A stretch of 64,000 bases of DNA from Lunularia cruciata (GCA_948567375.1 OX419759.1:3077303-3141302), one strand, 5' to 3'; positions 1-14,264 are shown, numbered from the stretch's first letter. The notes: generated from the letters alone by a model not told the origin. A program made the numbers and translations.

Positions 1-1398
1 TGGGAGGCTTCAAAAGATGCCCTGCCAACTTCTGCTGACAGAGATTGTTGTTTCTGAATTGATCGAGGAAGTCGATACCCAACGGCGTGTTCTAACTATG
101 CAAACGTGTTCCATTTGCCAATTACAAGATGTACTCACACTGTTCATACTTCACATATGGTCGTGATCGTGCGTGAATTACAGTTATTGATCGAGAGCTA
201 AGTTAGTATTGATCGATAAGAGTACCACGTGTCAAGGACTAGAAGTATGCTTGTATACTTGGACTAGAAGTTTGCCATCAAGAAACTCTAGTTCGCAGTA
301 AATAGAAGTATTTTAGCCTTGTCGTTTAGATGATGTGAGAGTGATTCTGCCGAAATGTAGTAGCTTCATTGTAGTAAGGAGAAGCTCTACCTCAAACCTT
401 GTAGATCGATCCCCACCTCAAGTTGGGTTTCATTGTGGGACAAGATAACGGCATCGTGAACAAGTACGTGCAGAAGAACGGCTCAAATTCATCATCAGTG
501 GCAATGGGAAGATTCGCAAAGATCCCTACGCGGGGATTATACAATCTTTTAATTGTTCAATGGCACGTGCGTGTAAGAAGCTGGAGAAATGAAGCAATTC
601 CCTAAACTCGCTTAGAATATGGCGAATTCGCAACATTCTAAATTCGCGTAAATAACCGGAATTTTACGTCGGATGTGGATTAGGAATATATATCATATCG
701 AAGTGATTGTTGTAAGAAACTTCCAGCTACCTTGGAAGTCTTTGAATGAATTTATGAAAACATTTCAGGCTAGCTCCCTTCAAATGGGAAGCGACAGACA
801 CTGACACTCCGACTATGTATAGATTAGAGGTCTTGGTTGTTCTGCCAAGGAAAACATGAGTTGTACTTTACACATGTACATAAACTATGAACCAATGACA
901 TCCGACCGGCTGGCCAAATACTTCATGCTAGCAACAGGAACTGTGTCCATTACAGGAAAATGAGTGTAGACAATCACTACTCTTAACACGGAGTGCATCG
1001 AACGCAAGATGAGACTTCATGCACCATGATATCATCAATGACATAATTTTAAAGACCCTTCACCAATGGATGAGTTTAAAGAGTATGCTTGTCTTCGACC
1101 TTCTTCCCCAAATATGTCCATCTCTTATCCACCATAGCAGCTGATATGGATGCTGCCAGAGACACTGGTTTGAGGGTCATAAATCGAACTCTTTATAGAA
1201 ACAGCATCACCAACCACAGATGGAGAACGAACTTCAGACATATCCAATTCAATGTGCCGAGGCCAATGGAGGGCAAACATATCAGACCTTCTGTGATAAA
1301 TGATATCTCATTAACTTGACATGGTAAATTATAAAAGAAGACAAAAGTCGCTGTTTTCATGGCATCTACTTGTTCGAGGAGCAACGAAGTGACAAAAT
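1..1398. other. Left-edge non-coding stretch, 3' flank of the PDI gene
   Basis: No recognisable gene was found. A plus-strand frame is open from the left edge to about position 169, with a leucine/valine-rich start, and could be the tail of an exon entering from outside. It matches no family I recognise and could be chance. The part next to 1398 is the expected place for the 3' UTR of the minus-strand disulfide isomerase gene. Confidence 0.4.
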
Positions 1399-4300
1399 TT
1401 ATTGCTCCTTGACAAAAGAAGTCAGGATGTTTCTCTTGATCGTGAACTCGTCAACCTTATTTGGGTTTACAGCCTGCACACAAGAAAAAAACACTGTGAA
1501 GTACAACCAAGTAGTACAGCAGTGACCACAGCCAGTAATAGCATCGGTGCCAAGTATCATTACTTGGAAGTAAAGCACTTCTCTATGTTGGATGAGTACT
1601 CTTGGTACACTTACCCCAGACAAAATTCGCTCCAATCGATCAACCTCCTTCTTAGCATAAGCATCACCCTTCTCGACAACGCTCTTGAAGAACTTGAGAT
1701 AGGTCTTAGCGTGGCTGGAATAAAAGTCAAGCGGCCAAAAGAAAATCAGAAGTCGATAATGATGTGCAAACTTCCAGTCCGCATATCAGAAAACTTTGAG
1801 CTACTCGTAAGCTAGTAGGGTTTTGGAGTCGTACCTCGCAGCAATACCCTCCAATTTGGAAGCAACTTCCTCTGCCTTCTTGAGCAGAGACATCCTGTCC
1901 TCAGCGGGTGCAGTAACGAGTTCCTTCGCTACTGCGTCCAGTTCTTCAACTCTACCGGCCTGTATAGAAACAACATCCAATTTTATAAACAATGGTCATG
2001 ATGTAATGCAGCTATAAGCAGCCGTTCCTGATAACCAGACGGGGCAATAACTGCACCTGCGGAAAGATACCCGGTAGAACAAAACCCTGAAAGAGTTCTT
2101 CTAAAAAACCAGTGTCTGGCACCTACGCTTTCTGAGAGGCCACCAGAGCTAGTTCGGTGTGTGCTGGCTTGTTCATTAAGGAACTGCACGAAGTCCTCCA
2201 AACCGCGGTCATTATCATACTCCACGCCTTCCTTAACGTTCTTTGGGAAGAACTTGATCGTAGGGAAGCCAGTAACACCATATCTACAGAAAGGACAAGG
2301 AGAACGTCAATCTCTTCAAGCATATACTCTTTCCAATCATTTTTATCACCTATGGATCTCAAACCTCAGCACTAACATCACCATCGGTACATTCCTGGAT
2401 AAGACAAGTTGATTGGTCCCTCACATGAGACTTTCAAAACTTAGAGTAAGGAAATACACACCTTTCACCTAGTTCCTTGTGCGCATCGGCATCAACCTTA
2501 GCAACGACCACACTGCTCTCCTTCTTAAAAGCAGAGGCAACTTCTTCGTACACCTGTAACCGAAGGAAGTGAACATAAGGACGGTGTTTCGAAGACAAGG
2601 ACCACAAGGCCGTAGATACCCTCATCGTTTGATCCCCCACTGATCAAAACGAGGAACTTCAGATATAGAAGGCTTCACACTCGTCCTAATTTGATAATGT
2701 AGTGCAAACAAATGAGAGAGTGAGAGACTAGGAATTACGTACAGGAGCAAGACTCTTGCAGTGACCGCACCTGCAGGAAACATAAGCAAGGACGTACGAA
2801 CAACATATAATAAGAAAATAAAACAAGCAGGAGAAAGAGACAACTAATCTTTGCAACCATTACTGAAAGACAGGAAACACACACCATCCCCTCGGCCCTA
2901 TCCAACATAGGCGAAAATAAATCAACATCAGAACCCAGACTTACCAAGGAGCGTAGAATTCCACCAAAACATCCTTGGACTTATCCAACACGACAGAGTC
3001 AAAATTCGTTGGGGTCAAGACGACGACATCTGATGCAGGAGTGCTCAACTTAGCACGGGTACCTGAAAGGAAACAGGAACGTACACCCAAAGATAAGAAG
3101 ACAGGGCCCTACCAAGAGCATGCAAACGTAAAGTGGCAGAGAGAGGAAAGGGCATCCAATACAATTGAGTGCAATTTCCGTAGGTGCTTCAGTAGACGAT
3201 TTAAACAGAATGATAGATTTCTACCTGATTCGGAGTTGACGAACTCAGTAAGAGCATCCAAGCTACGGCCCCCAGAGTAGCTGGATACACAAGACAGTAA
3301 AATGGATAAGTTTTCCAATATGAATTAGAGAACGAAATGATGGTCACCACTAATCAGCCAGAGTATTACCATAAAGGATCAAAAGAAAGCAAAATATGCA
3401 CAATCGATTTGAACGCTCCTCGATCACTTACTCCTTAGGTTCTTGGGACCCTGCAGGGAACCACTTGAGAGTGGGGAACCCAGTAACACCAAACTTGGAG
3501 CACAATGGCTTGTGTTGATCACAATCAACCTATTCAAATTCCATATCTTAATATTAGTGCACGGCAGCAACCGGAATAAGGATAATAGGTCATATAATTC
3601 GACGTCTGTAGGACTTGCCTGTGCAAGGACTAAATTATAGGTGAGATAAGCCAAAATTGAGATGAAGCAGAAAATTTTCAAAAACGAAAATTGATGTGGT
3701 GATAATATCGTGAGAGCCAATGCAAACTAACCTTGCCGATTATCACATTCTTCGTCTTCTTGAATGTAGCTCCTAGTTTTTCATAATCGGGGGCCAACTT
3801 TTTGCAGTGACCGCACCTGTAATCAAGTTCACGAACAGAGATCAGGAAATCGACTGGGAAGATGGACGAAACTATTTATGCTGCTATTTCAGAGAAAGTG
3901 ATCTGAGTCCTGTCCACGTGAAAGAACGTCTCGGAAGTACTAAGTCATCTTACGCATTTCTGCTGAAGAAAGTAAACATGATACAAAGAGATCTATACGC
4001 CGATCTGGACTTGAAAACATTGTTTCAGCATCACCAAGATCTAATCCTTAGAAACAGCATCCTAATTCGTAGAACATCACTAATGGTAACGAGCTCCAGA
4101 TACCATCCTTCTGAATCTACAAACAACCCAGACTCGACTACAACCGCCCCCTACAACAGATATGTCACTCAACGGCTACAACCACAATTATACCAGAAAC
4201 GCTTGCAAAACACTTCAGTTCTCTCAAAAGCTACTAAAGTTGACCGGAAATTAGGTCCCTCAAGGTCCAGCTGAAGTAAAACCAGGAAGCTTTTCCGGCA

Positions 4301-4612
4301 CAGCAAATTTCAACAAGAACTCAATACACCCCGCCAGCTCCACTGGCTAAAAATCCGTCAATAGAGACGATATTCCCAGATCTTGGGAATCCTATCCGAG
4401 CATAGATTCAAGAAACGACGACTCTCGATGGATTATAGGAAAACGTACCATGGCGCGTAGAACTTCACCAACGCACCCTTGCTGTGACCGACCTCAAGAT
4501 CAAAGTTCTCGGGCGAGAGGGTAACAACACTCTCGTCGGCATAAACTCCCAAGCAGCTCAGGAACACCGCAGCCGCGCACAGCGCGAGCACGATTCGACT
4601 CGTCCGCTCCAT
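1399..4612 (-). CDS. PDIL2-1: Protein disulfide isomerase, PDIL2-1/ERp38 type (11 exons)
   Basis: This is an ER lumenal thiol-disulfide oxidoreductase that forms and rearranges disulfides in secretory proteins. Minus-strand exons are 4449-4612, 3732-3816, 3432-3529, 3225-3280, 2945-3062, 2743-2770, 2462-2553, 2127-2283, 1835-1959, 1615-1714 and 1399-1473. They join in frame to 365 residues, close to the usual ~360 for this class. The order is a signal peptide (residues 1 to about 25), thioredoxin domain a with active site CGHC at 56-59, a second thioredoxin domain with CGHC at 175-178, and a C-terminal ERp29-like helical domain. In both active sites the Trp codon before CGHC is split by an intron, a sign of internal domain duplication. 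There is no C-terminal KDEL (it ends VKEQ), as is usual for PDIL2-1. The start is the first ATG, followed directly by the signal peptide. The family call is firm; the exact orthologue name is inference. Confidence 0.93.
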
Positions 4613-5008
4613 TTTGAGATAACTCGTCTTCCGCTTTTCTTGATTTCTACAAATCTGTCACCTACAGAACTCCAGTGTTTAGCGAGAGAGATGTTCGAGT
4701 ATGTATGTATCCGGCCCCTCCTCTTCCACCGATCCAGAGACGCCCCCAGAACCCAATTCAGCACTCCCGCACTATCGTGCTTCATGCCATAAAGTCACGC
4801 GCCTCTTTGCCGCCGGCAGGAAGGACTCCCTCGACGAGAACTCCCGTCCGAAGATTCGCTAAAATATGTACACGGACTTTTTCGCATGCCAAGAAAGTTC
4901 AGCGGACGCTACTGCGTAGATTACTATCCTAATGGCGTCTCTTAAGCACTAAAATACTGTACTGTAAACCGCAGCGCTTAGCTTAGCTTTAATAGCTCAA
5001 CAGATTGA

Positions 5009-5158
5009 GAAAAAAGGCGACCGCGTTGGAAAAATGAAGGATGGGAAGACCCCATCAAGCCGTACAAGAGAGAGAAAAAAAAAGGTAACATGGGGCTAAG
5101 CCCCAATAGAGTCTGTATGAGAAATCTGCCCTACCGCACCTAAGATATCCGAGCAACA
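5009..5158 (-). mobile_element. 5'-truncated LINE copy (3' end only)
   Basis: This stretch matches the 3' end of the LINE-like element at 49.5 kb in opposite reading. On the plus strand it shows AAAGGCGACCGCG, then GGATGGGAAGACCCCATCAA, then the palindrome GGGGCTAAGCCCC, then GAGAAATCTGCCCTACCGCA. The same ordered blocks recur at 21.5, 40.7, 44.9, 46.2, 46.8 and 49.5 kb. A copy holding only the 3' end is what abortive target-primed reverse transcription leaves behind. Confidence 0.75.
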
Positions 5159-5510
5159 GATTGTAGTTTTATCAATTGTGTGGCATCGACAGTGTGGAGG
5201 AAAAAGATGCGTAAAAACCAAGGTTATTCGTATTTTCTTCTCTAAGTGGATGAATGAGATCATGCATGGAATGTTCTCTTGATTGCCTTCCAATGCGAAT
5301 AGCCTAATTCACTTGGAACCTCTAGGTACATATCAGATTTCTGTCTAGGAGTTTGATTGATATAGAGATATTTGTTCCACTTTAGCGTCCAATGCTCATA
5401 TAGTTGCATAGTTGACATCGTAGATGTACTGATATACGTACATATTTTACTCCTCTTGAGCATATTTATGTGCTGTAATTACGTTGATTAGAGACTTAAG
5501 TCAAGTGAAG

Positions 5511-5818
5511 AGAAAAGGCGACCGTCTAGCAAACACGAAGGATGGGAAGACCCATCTGAAGTTAGGCCTTTCGACTGCGAAAGAACCCCTGATAACCACA
5601 GTCGAGTGAAAGCAGTGACTGCAGTCGAACATCTCAGAAACCAGCGGGAATGTGCGTGCCGCAGCTCGGCACGGTTCAGTTTCCTCTAGATCTTTGGAGA
5701 ACTGTATGACGTGACGACGAGCTCTGATTGGCCGAGAGGCACACATCCTGCAACTCTACTGGATCTTTCCTGTCTGCTTTCCTTCCCATCCTTCGTATTT
5801 GCTACGCGGTTGCGTTTT
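5511..5818. repeat. Inverted pair of short LINE 3' ends
   Basis: 5511-5556 carries the tail motif (AAAGGCGACCG, then ACGAAGGATGGGAAGA). 5774-5818 carries its inverted complement (TTCCCATCCTTCGTATTTGC, then ACGCGGTTGCGTTTTCC). About 215 bp of unrelated sequence lies between. The pair would look like a MITE with ~45-bp terminal inverted repeats. Because the same motif is the 3' terminus of the LINE family, two opposite 5'-truncated insertions are the simpler explanation. No target-site duplication was identified. Confidence 0.6.
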
Positions 5819-7249
5819 CCTCCTACTTTTATCCTTTCCCAAGTTATGCCCTTGACTCATTCTCTAGTACGTCAATTGGGAAGTACGTGTCACAGACTTT
5901 GCTGTGGGATAACAGTCTTCCTTCGGTGAGAACCCACAGTATTACTCACGACTGTTGCGTTATTGTTTCATTTTGAAAGATTGAGCTGAACTTCATATAT
6001 AGAATCGCTCACAAACAACCATACCATGAAGCTGACTTTGGCACTCTGGAATACCAACGGTTTCAGTCAGTTCTGGATTCCAATTTTGTTATCAGTGAGT
6101 GATACATTGCAAGGAACTTATCACCAGCAAATGAGATCATGAAGGCATTACACCGATTTCTTCATGATGTTTGTTTCCTGTCAGGCTTGCCTGATGGGGG
6201 GTTTGTCCCTGGCGATGCTAAACAATTTGAATGAATCCCGGGTTGGACTTGGTCGTAGAAGGGCGATACACTGTCAGGAAAAATTAACAGTCCAAGAAAT
6301 CAGTCTCTTGATTGAAAACAGTCCACACAAACAAGCATAAAAAGGAAGTACTTGATCTGCTAGAGAGACACTAACTAGATTTCGGGTAAGTTCCCATTAT
6401 ACCGTCTAACCCACGGTGGTGTAAAAGGATCATATGAACCACTCTCAAGGCAAAAACTAACGAAGAAAACTACTGAAGAGTGTCATGCTGAACAAATCAA
6501 ATAACCAATGTGAACAATCTCTGATCTTTTGGCAAATCTCGGGTACAAACATACCACGTTCTCACAGCCATCTTAAGCTCTTAGAGAGTTGAATACAGAG
6601 ACACTCCATTATAAATATATACCTGGTAGCAACACCACAACACCATACATCGATAACGAATTTGAATGCGAAGATATGAAGGACTCGAGGATACTTGTAA
6701 AAATCAAAGACTGTTCAAGAAACCTCCAAAGAAAAGCAAATTTTTTACGAACGTCATTTTAGAAGGCACAAATCAACGAACGTCATTCTTCGTTCATCTT
6801 GGCTCCTCATATGCGTAAGGCGAACAGAAGCCGCTTGGAGAATGGGGGATCCAAACTCACTCAGGACTTGGGTCATGATATAGTATAAAGGACGTTTATT
6901 ATTGCACCTAACGTTAAATCGTATCAAGATCCGATGAGTAATCTATCCGATATAAAATCTGTTCACAATAGCTACTAAACTCAAGAATCAAAACTGTAAG
7001 CAGTCCCCTACTGATAACATTAGTTTAGTAGCTTTGGTAAATTTAACGAGAGGACTCTAAACAGTTTGCAGTAGCTAAGGAATTGAAGATCATAGGCCGA
7101 ATATAGTAATTACAATTTCGTTAGCTGCTATAAGGTCTCTTAGCAGTTTACAGCAGCTAGAGAAAAACGGGTAACAAGTAAAATCATACATAGTAACTAG
7201 TAAAATCTTCAGTTTCGGGAGCAGTCGTAAACCACTATAAACGAACACG

Positions 7250-7546
7250 CTACTGGTTCGAATTCACACATTTACTTGGCATAAATTTGTTTAAACCGCT
7301 CTTCAGTTCGGGATAACTTCTGAAAAGCTTATCGGTCTCTGTTAAGAGGCCTTTCATATCGATGCGCTGAGCCTTCTTGTCGCGCAGGAGTCCTTTGAAT
7401 TTCTCGTACTTCTCCTTGTCATTCTTCAGTGCATTCTTCACGTCGAACACATACGAAACGCAGTCTTCGAAGAGAGGAACAACTCCCTCTCTCTTCGCCA
7501 TGTGAGCCAAATCCGCCACCGTTTCCAACGAAACACCTCCTTCCAT
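7250..7546 (-). CDS. Single paired-amphipathic-helix (SIN3-type PAH) protein, 98 aa
   Basis: PAH domains are four-helix bundles. In SIN3 co-repressors they bind transcription factors and recruit histone deacetylases in the nucleus. Residues from about 30 to 90 read as one PAH repeat: a first amphipathic helix (YVFDVKNALKNDKEKYEKF), the KAQRID turn typical of PAH domains (SIN3 has KAQR followed by a short linker), a helix (GLLTETDKLFRSYPEL), and an ending like the SIN3 LxxGFNxFLP motif (GLNKFMP). A real SIN3 has three or four PAH repeats plus an HDAC-interaction domain; none is visible nearby. The ATG at 7546 is chosen. The frame is open upstream to about 7585, but only a GTG is available there. 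A TATA-like site lies 125 bp upstream. The domain is recognised with good confidence; the role as a stand-alone adaptor or competitor of SIN3 is inference. Confidence 0.8.
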   Translation of the reverse strand: MEGGVSLETVADLAHMAKREGVVPLFEDCVSYVFDVKNALKNDKEKYEKFKGLLRDKKAQRIDMKGLLTETDKLFRSYPELKSGLNKFMPSKCVNSNQ

Positions 7547-7670
7547 GTCTCCTGCTCCTGACACTCTCGGACTCGCAAAGCACACAAGATCGAAATGTAA
7601 AACCTGGTCTTAGCGAGTAGATAGAGCAAATTGTCACAGTGACGAAGATTTATGTGCAGAAACTCCTCCT

Positions 7671-7677
7671 CTTTATA
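7671..7677 (-). promoter_or_regulatory. Putative TATA box of the PAH gene
   Basis: TATAAAG on the minus strand, 125 bp upstream of the chosen ATG (7546). Spacing allows a 5' UTR of roughly 90 bases. This is the clearest TATA match in front of any gene in the window, but it is supported by position only. Confidence 0.45.
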
Positions 7678-10600
7678 GAATGGCATAGTTTCTGGGAAGA
7701 AAAGTTGATGCTTCTTTTAGTGCGCTTATGAATCAGGTGTCTAAGAGGATTGGCTATCATTGATAAACCTAATACAAGTTCTATTCGACTACGATCAACG
7801 AGAATTTAAATCATTGTCTGCATAAACAGAAACTGTCATTGACTTTCTTCGTCATACGTTTTCTTGATAGAGCCTCTTATATCCAAGTCAGCAAGTCATG
7901 CTGAAATCTAAAGGAGAATCAATCACACTCTGGGAATCCGGAACTCATGGATGTCCAACTCAGCAATCCATGCTGCAATCTTAAGAACATTACATAACAC
8001 ATTGTCTAAGCCGTGTACGACTCTTCATTGATGTTGCAAGTCACTTGTTAACATCATCTCAAGAATGAAAATCCACTGAAGTGAATCTCCTGTCCGTAGA
8101 GAATCTGTAGGGAATCTTCCATCCCATCACCTTGAACCAGAATTGAAACTTTAGATAAGAACAACTTACATCTTCAGGAACGATATACAGTTGGCATTTA
8201 GCATGCATATATCCACATGTCTGCTTACATGCATAACCAACTAATCGTCATCCTTGTAGGTAACATCTCACTAGTTAATGTTAAGATAATAAGTGGTCAA
8301 TTCATCAAACAGGTATTAAAGGAGGAAAGAAACTCTCAAGATTGGGGAGGTGCCATACTTCATTACTTAACGTACAAGGTATATCAGTCCAATCTCGAAT
8401 TGAGTTTGCCACCAACAAAAAGAACTTAAATATAGTAGTTTTTATAACCGACCGCGCCCCTCATGAGATTATATGATCATCTAAGCAGCAACCTATCGTC
8501 AAGTGTTGAGACGATAGCCGACATTTGTCACACATACATAACTACATGAACAATCCTTTCAAAGTCTTGTTAATAGCATTTTCTTTCTTCTTTTCTTAAT
8601 CCATAAGTCACTTCTGACAATCTACTGTACCTCTTACATATTGATCATATTCTAAGATAATTGTAGGTTTTAGCTCAATCAAGGTCCTCATAGTTTGATA
8701 TTTGGTTGCTATTTGATATTTTAGTTTCACTTGCTCCTCATAAACCACGCTTGACCCAACAAAGGCATTAAAAAAATTCCAAAACACCTTTTTACTGCCT
8801 TTTGTGCATATCCTTACTGCTACCGTTTTGGTCACCAAAATCACTAGGTTCAACCTTCTACTATAATCTAAGTATTGTACTACCATTATCTAATCATTCC
8901 AAGTGGTATGGGTATTGATAACATTACTTTTAGCTGAGTGCTATAAATAAAGTAGCATTCATACATTTCCCAACATTGGTTCATCTAAATGTGCAGCTTA
9001 TGTTCATGAATCTAGTATTTATACTTCTCTTCGTTTAGTATTCGTCTAGTATTTATACTTCTCTTCGTTTAGCCTAATCACTTATTTGCAGGTAAGTGCG
9101 AGTCGCCCTCACTTTATAAGTTTACCTTAAGGGAGTTGTAGCGTGATTGAAGTGACCAAGTTTACTACGAGCCATATAATAGCAGTCAATTTTACTGAGT
9201 ATGGAATTAGAGCATAGATTAGCTATGAATCTTGCGTACTCGGCATTACCTTTTATTCTGAATCAATTATAGCATGACAATGCTTAGTGTTCTGGCACAT
9301 CCCCTAGAGCAAACACACAAGTATGTGATCCTGAAAGTGCTGTTGTTCCTTCATGTATGCCTTTGTGGTGTACGCACTGACAGACCATCAGATGTTTTAC
9401 TCCACGAATTCATGGTTCGGTGCGGTATGTAAGCACACGGAAAGACCGTCTGTGGGTTGTATGTTCATTCGGTTGGCTCGGGCACATGAGGGCAGTACTC
9501 AAGGATATCAAACCAGACCAAAAGGAACTGTTCTTTTAATTTCAACTTGGAACTAGAGAAAAAACAACAGTTGGGTTTCCCCAGCTGCTGGAGACCGTAC
9601 TCCACCGAATCTTGCCATGTTTTAGGAATAATTCAGATTCAAGGGATCAACTGCAGCAGAGGGGCATCGGTAGAATAGCAGGGGTACCAAGTCACACGTC
9701 GATCTTCTGATAATTGTCTAGGGACTGTACTTCACATGGGTTCATCACTGCAGAGGAAGGATTTCTACCCAAATTTCTACATTTCCAAGATTTCTACTTT
9801 TCACTACGATTAGATATAATCAACATTGCAGTCGTGCAGAAGTTTGCCCGATCGCTTCATCTAGTGTTACACCGAAACTTTGGCTCTCGGAGCTGCTCTG
9901 CTCAAAATAAATGTATTCATCACTTCATGTTAGAATATGTTCTTGTTAGAATATGTTCAGTGAATTCATCTAGCTAAGAGGTGGAGACATTATATGAATG
10001 CTTACATGATGGCAGCGTGACTGGACATTCCAGCAATGCAGTGGTCTTAGACAGCCAACTGAGCACTCCACAACCAAAGATGAGGGAATCTACCCATATA
10101 AATCTCTAATAACAATATCTCAGGTTGGGTAATGTACTTCTGGGGCCGAAACCAAGTACAAACCAACTCTAGCTCACTATCCACCTAAGTCGTTCGGTGC
10201 CTTCAAGCATTGCATAGATGGAGTTAAGTGTGTCACCAAAAATCTGAATTGGATAGGAGACTGTTATAGGATACGAGAGTTCTGATACGGAATTCCTTAC
10301 TAAAATATTTTCATCATACAGTAGTTTTGTAAAATCCACCGTGCATAGCAAGCTATGGATAATGCTCTTCCGCAATCCTGTTATCAACACATCGTGACTA
10401 CTTGCCTCTAGCATGCGGAAACAATTTCATTGCCTCTTTCCACTTGAAATGCTGAAAGAAGTCATTCATGCAGCATAGAGGCTCTACACGTTTGAACTAG
10501 GCTAAATTCGCTGATGACAAAAAGGGCATAACCCGGCCAAAAAATTGGTATACTTCAACAAATATTTTCACCTAATGAAGGTGTACATTATATCTCCCGT

Positions 10601-10768
10601 TAAGACTGGTAACCTTCAAATCCTGAGACCTGAATCGGTTACATTGTGCAACTCCAGACCAACACATTTTGGAAGAGCTAACCCAACGAGGATAGTTCCC
10701 AAGAGGTACGTCCTTCAGAACTTCTGTAAGAATCTAGATTCTATCAAATTCACTCGCGGTGCTTCGGC
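7678..10768. other. Intergenic region without recognisable genes
   Basis: Short open frames here show no conserved family, and most begin at non-ATG codons. A 92-codon minus frame at 8608-8886 has a vague retroelement-like flavour but no diagnostic motif. 9011-9078 is a two-copy 34-bp tandem repeat (unit TCTAGTATTTATACTTCTCT plus 14 bases). The part next to 10768 should hold the L35 3' UTR. Confidence 0.45.
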
Positions 10769-11721
<953 letters not shown>

Positions 11722-12535
11722 TGCGACAGCGTAACGCAGCAGCTGCAGAAGCAGAGAAGGATAGAGAGTTGTGAAGAGGAAGAATTAGGTCGAAATGACC
11801 GGCATATGGTAGCACGAAGCACAACTCTTTCAGACCGTCGATCTTAAAGTTTAATCTACGCCGTCATTTGGAGACTCTTGTCTGGGTCCCCGAGACGAAT
11901 TCCAGTTAGGGCTCATAACCTGTTCAGTTTTTGCCCGCAACACCGCGACTGCCGGATCCTGTGTAGTCGCGATTTCTACGCTGCGACGTTGCACAATCTC
12001 AACCCGGATTCACAACCGCAGCTGCGGTTCTGTGCTTGCAGTACAGTTGCGGAGTTGTAATCTCCCAAAATAGTGCGTTTCGATTAAATATCTGAAAAAT
12101 ATGCAGTTCTGATTAACATTCGTAGAAAAGATATAAAGTCTAGTAGCACTACATTAAGTATGTTGACTTTTGTTTGACTTGGCTTGGACTTGTTTTATGA
12201 TCTCATTATAAATTATCTGCCTATTTTAAGTATGAGAGTAGCGCGGCTTTTCCAATTTTATTTTTAGTTTTGTAGAGGGATAAAATGTAAGTTCATCTTT
12301 TTAGGAGACATTTTGATATGAATTTGTAATGTAAAGTAAATTATCGATAGCTAAAATTTTGAATAGAAAAATAATTTTTCAACTTAAGCGAATTGAACTT
12401 GCAATTCTTGATATATCTTTAAAATTTTACATGTTTCATCTGAAAAAGTGTCCTTATTCATCCACTTACCGTACTCTATAGTTTTATCAAATGTAAAAGA
12501 CTTGTATTTGAAAGACTTTAAGAATTTTTCCTTCA

Positions 12536-12597
12536 ATCAATTTGACTATCTATTGTATATACTTAAATCAATTTGACTATCTATCGTATATACTTAA
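12536..12597. repeat. 31-bp tandem repeat, 2 copies
   Basis: The unit ATCAATTTGACTATCTATTG followed by TATATACTTAA occurs twice, head to tail, with one difference (TTG versus TCG). Confidence 0.85.
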
Positions 12598-14264
12598 ATT
12601 AAGTATTTAAACATATCTTTGTCTATTTCCATTTGCAAGACTGTTATGCTAAATTCTTCATTCTAATTCTAAGACGGAAATTAGACTATTGATCAACTTA
12701 ACCAGCTTCTAACTTTAAAATGTTTCAAAAATTATAAACATTTCAAACTAAATTTGAAATGTATCTAAGTTATTATAGGAAAAATTTAAAAATTGCCTTT
12801 ATATTTATCTTTAACGAAAATACAAGATAGTATATAAAAGTGTTGATGTCTTTGTTAGTTTTAGGATTATAAAGATAATTAATTAGAAGATTAATTCAGT
12901 GAGTACTTCAAATAATTGATTCTATTTAGATAATATAGAAATTAAGAACTTAATATTTTATATAATTTAGATGAATTTGAAATTTTAATTTACAAAGTAT
13001 ATTAATCCAAATAAATTATATACTGAAACACTTAAACTATTTATGAAAATGTAGAAAACAAAATAATTATTTATAAATGTTTTTCATACATTTATTGATA
13101 TTCTTCTTATCATTATGCAAATAAATAATTATGCAATTTTTTCAAACATATAATTCATATTATTTAAACTGCAGGCTTATAAATATTATATATGTAATTA
13201 TCTTAAATTAATATAGTCAAAATTTATTTTAATTTCTACATCCTCTTATCTACTCATAGTAATTGGTTGGTTGATTATTTAAGAGACCACCATATTAATA
13301 TATTTATAAGAAGGGATATGTAATTTTTAATAATAGTTTGATATATTAATTAAGCACAATAAAAATAATTTCAAATAATTTAACAACTAATCTTATCTTC
13401 ATGGTTATATAAGTAATTTACTTCTGCCAATGATTAGTTCAAAATGTCTTTTTTTTTTCTGTGGAGAGCTAGATACTAATGAATATAATTGCAAATATAT
13501 GTGTTGGAATAAATCTTTAATGATTGCATTCTTAGAACTATTTCTAAAGAAATATGGTTTAGAATAAAATCATTCAAAAATATATTTTAATATGAATTAA
13601 CTACCTAAAAATCTTTGATAAGTGCTAAGTTGTTTAACTACCAATATACAAAGTTACAATATATCCCTTAAAGTATGATAGCAACAGTTTAATTATGAAA
13701 GTTGAATAATTATATCTCTCTCTCTCTCTAGAGTTAATACTCCACTTTAGGAGATACAATATGAATTACTGGAGTAGCTTGATTTATTATTCTTATTTTA
13801 AACTCAAAAGTGATCATAGCTTACTTTCTTCTAATATACATTAAAGAAGATTTAAATGAATTATTTAAGTAGCATAAATTTTAAAATTAATAAATAAAAT
13901 CAGTCTTAAGTTATCTTTTTAGAAACAAGGTTATATATCTTCACTAACTTTTCATGATATGTTTTATCCTTAGCTCACAGAAGTATAGAAGTCTCAACTA
14001 GTCTTTACTGAATATAAAAGTATTTTCAACTAGTCTTAAAACAATTATGAGTGATACAGTAGATTAGACCACTAAAACATATTTAAGAACAAAAAACAAT
14101 TTTACTATTGACAAAGATTGACTAATTATCTCTGAGTCTTATCATAATAAATATAAAGACCTCAAATAACTCTTTTTCTTGAGTAGAAGTAGGGGCACAT
14201 TAACAACCCTTTTTAAAGCAAAGGATGAGTCTCCAACATCTATTTCTAGGTTATTTTGTTATAA

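Larger units (their letters stand above)
4613..7249. other. Intergenic region between the PDI and PAH genes
   Basis: The part next to 4613 must hold the PDI promoter and 5' UTR. No clear TATA box or ER-stress element was recognised. 5009-5158 and 5511-5818 hold 3' ends of the LINE family listed separately. 5820-7249 shows no ORF with family features; its right part is the likely 3' UTR of the PAH gene. Confidence 0.5.

Noticed and set aside
3807-4274. 155-codon plus-strand ORF
   Set aside because: It lies antisense to a PDI exon/intron region and has no domain features.
5511-5818. MITE with 45-bp terminal inverted repeats
   Set aside because: Each arm is the 3' end of the LINE family found alone elsewhere; two opposed truncated insertions explain it.
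7547-7585. Upstream extension of the PAH protein
   Set aside because: It would need a GTG start; the first ATG is at 7546 and already precedes the whole PAH domain.
8608-8886. 92-codon minus-strand ORF as a retroelement gag remnant
   Set aside because: Only a vague compositional impression; no zinc knuckle or other diagnostic motif.
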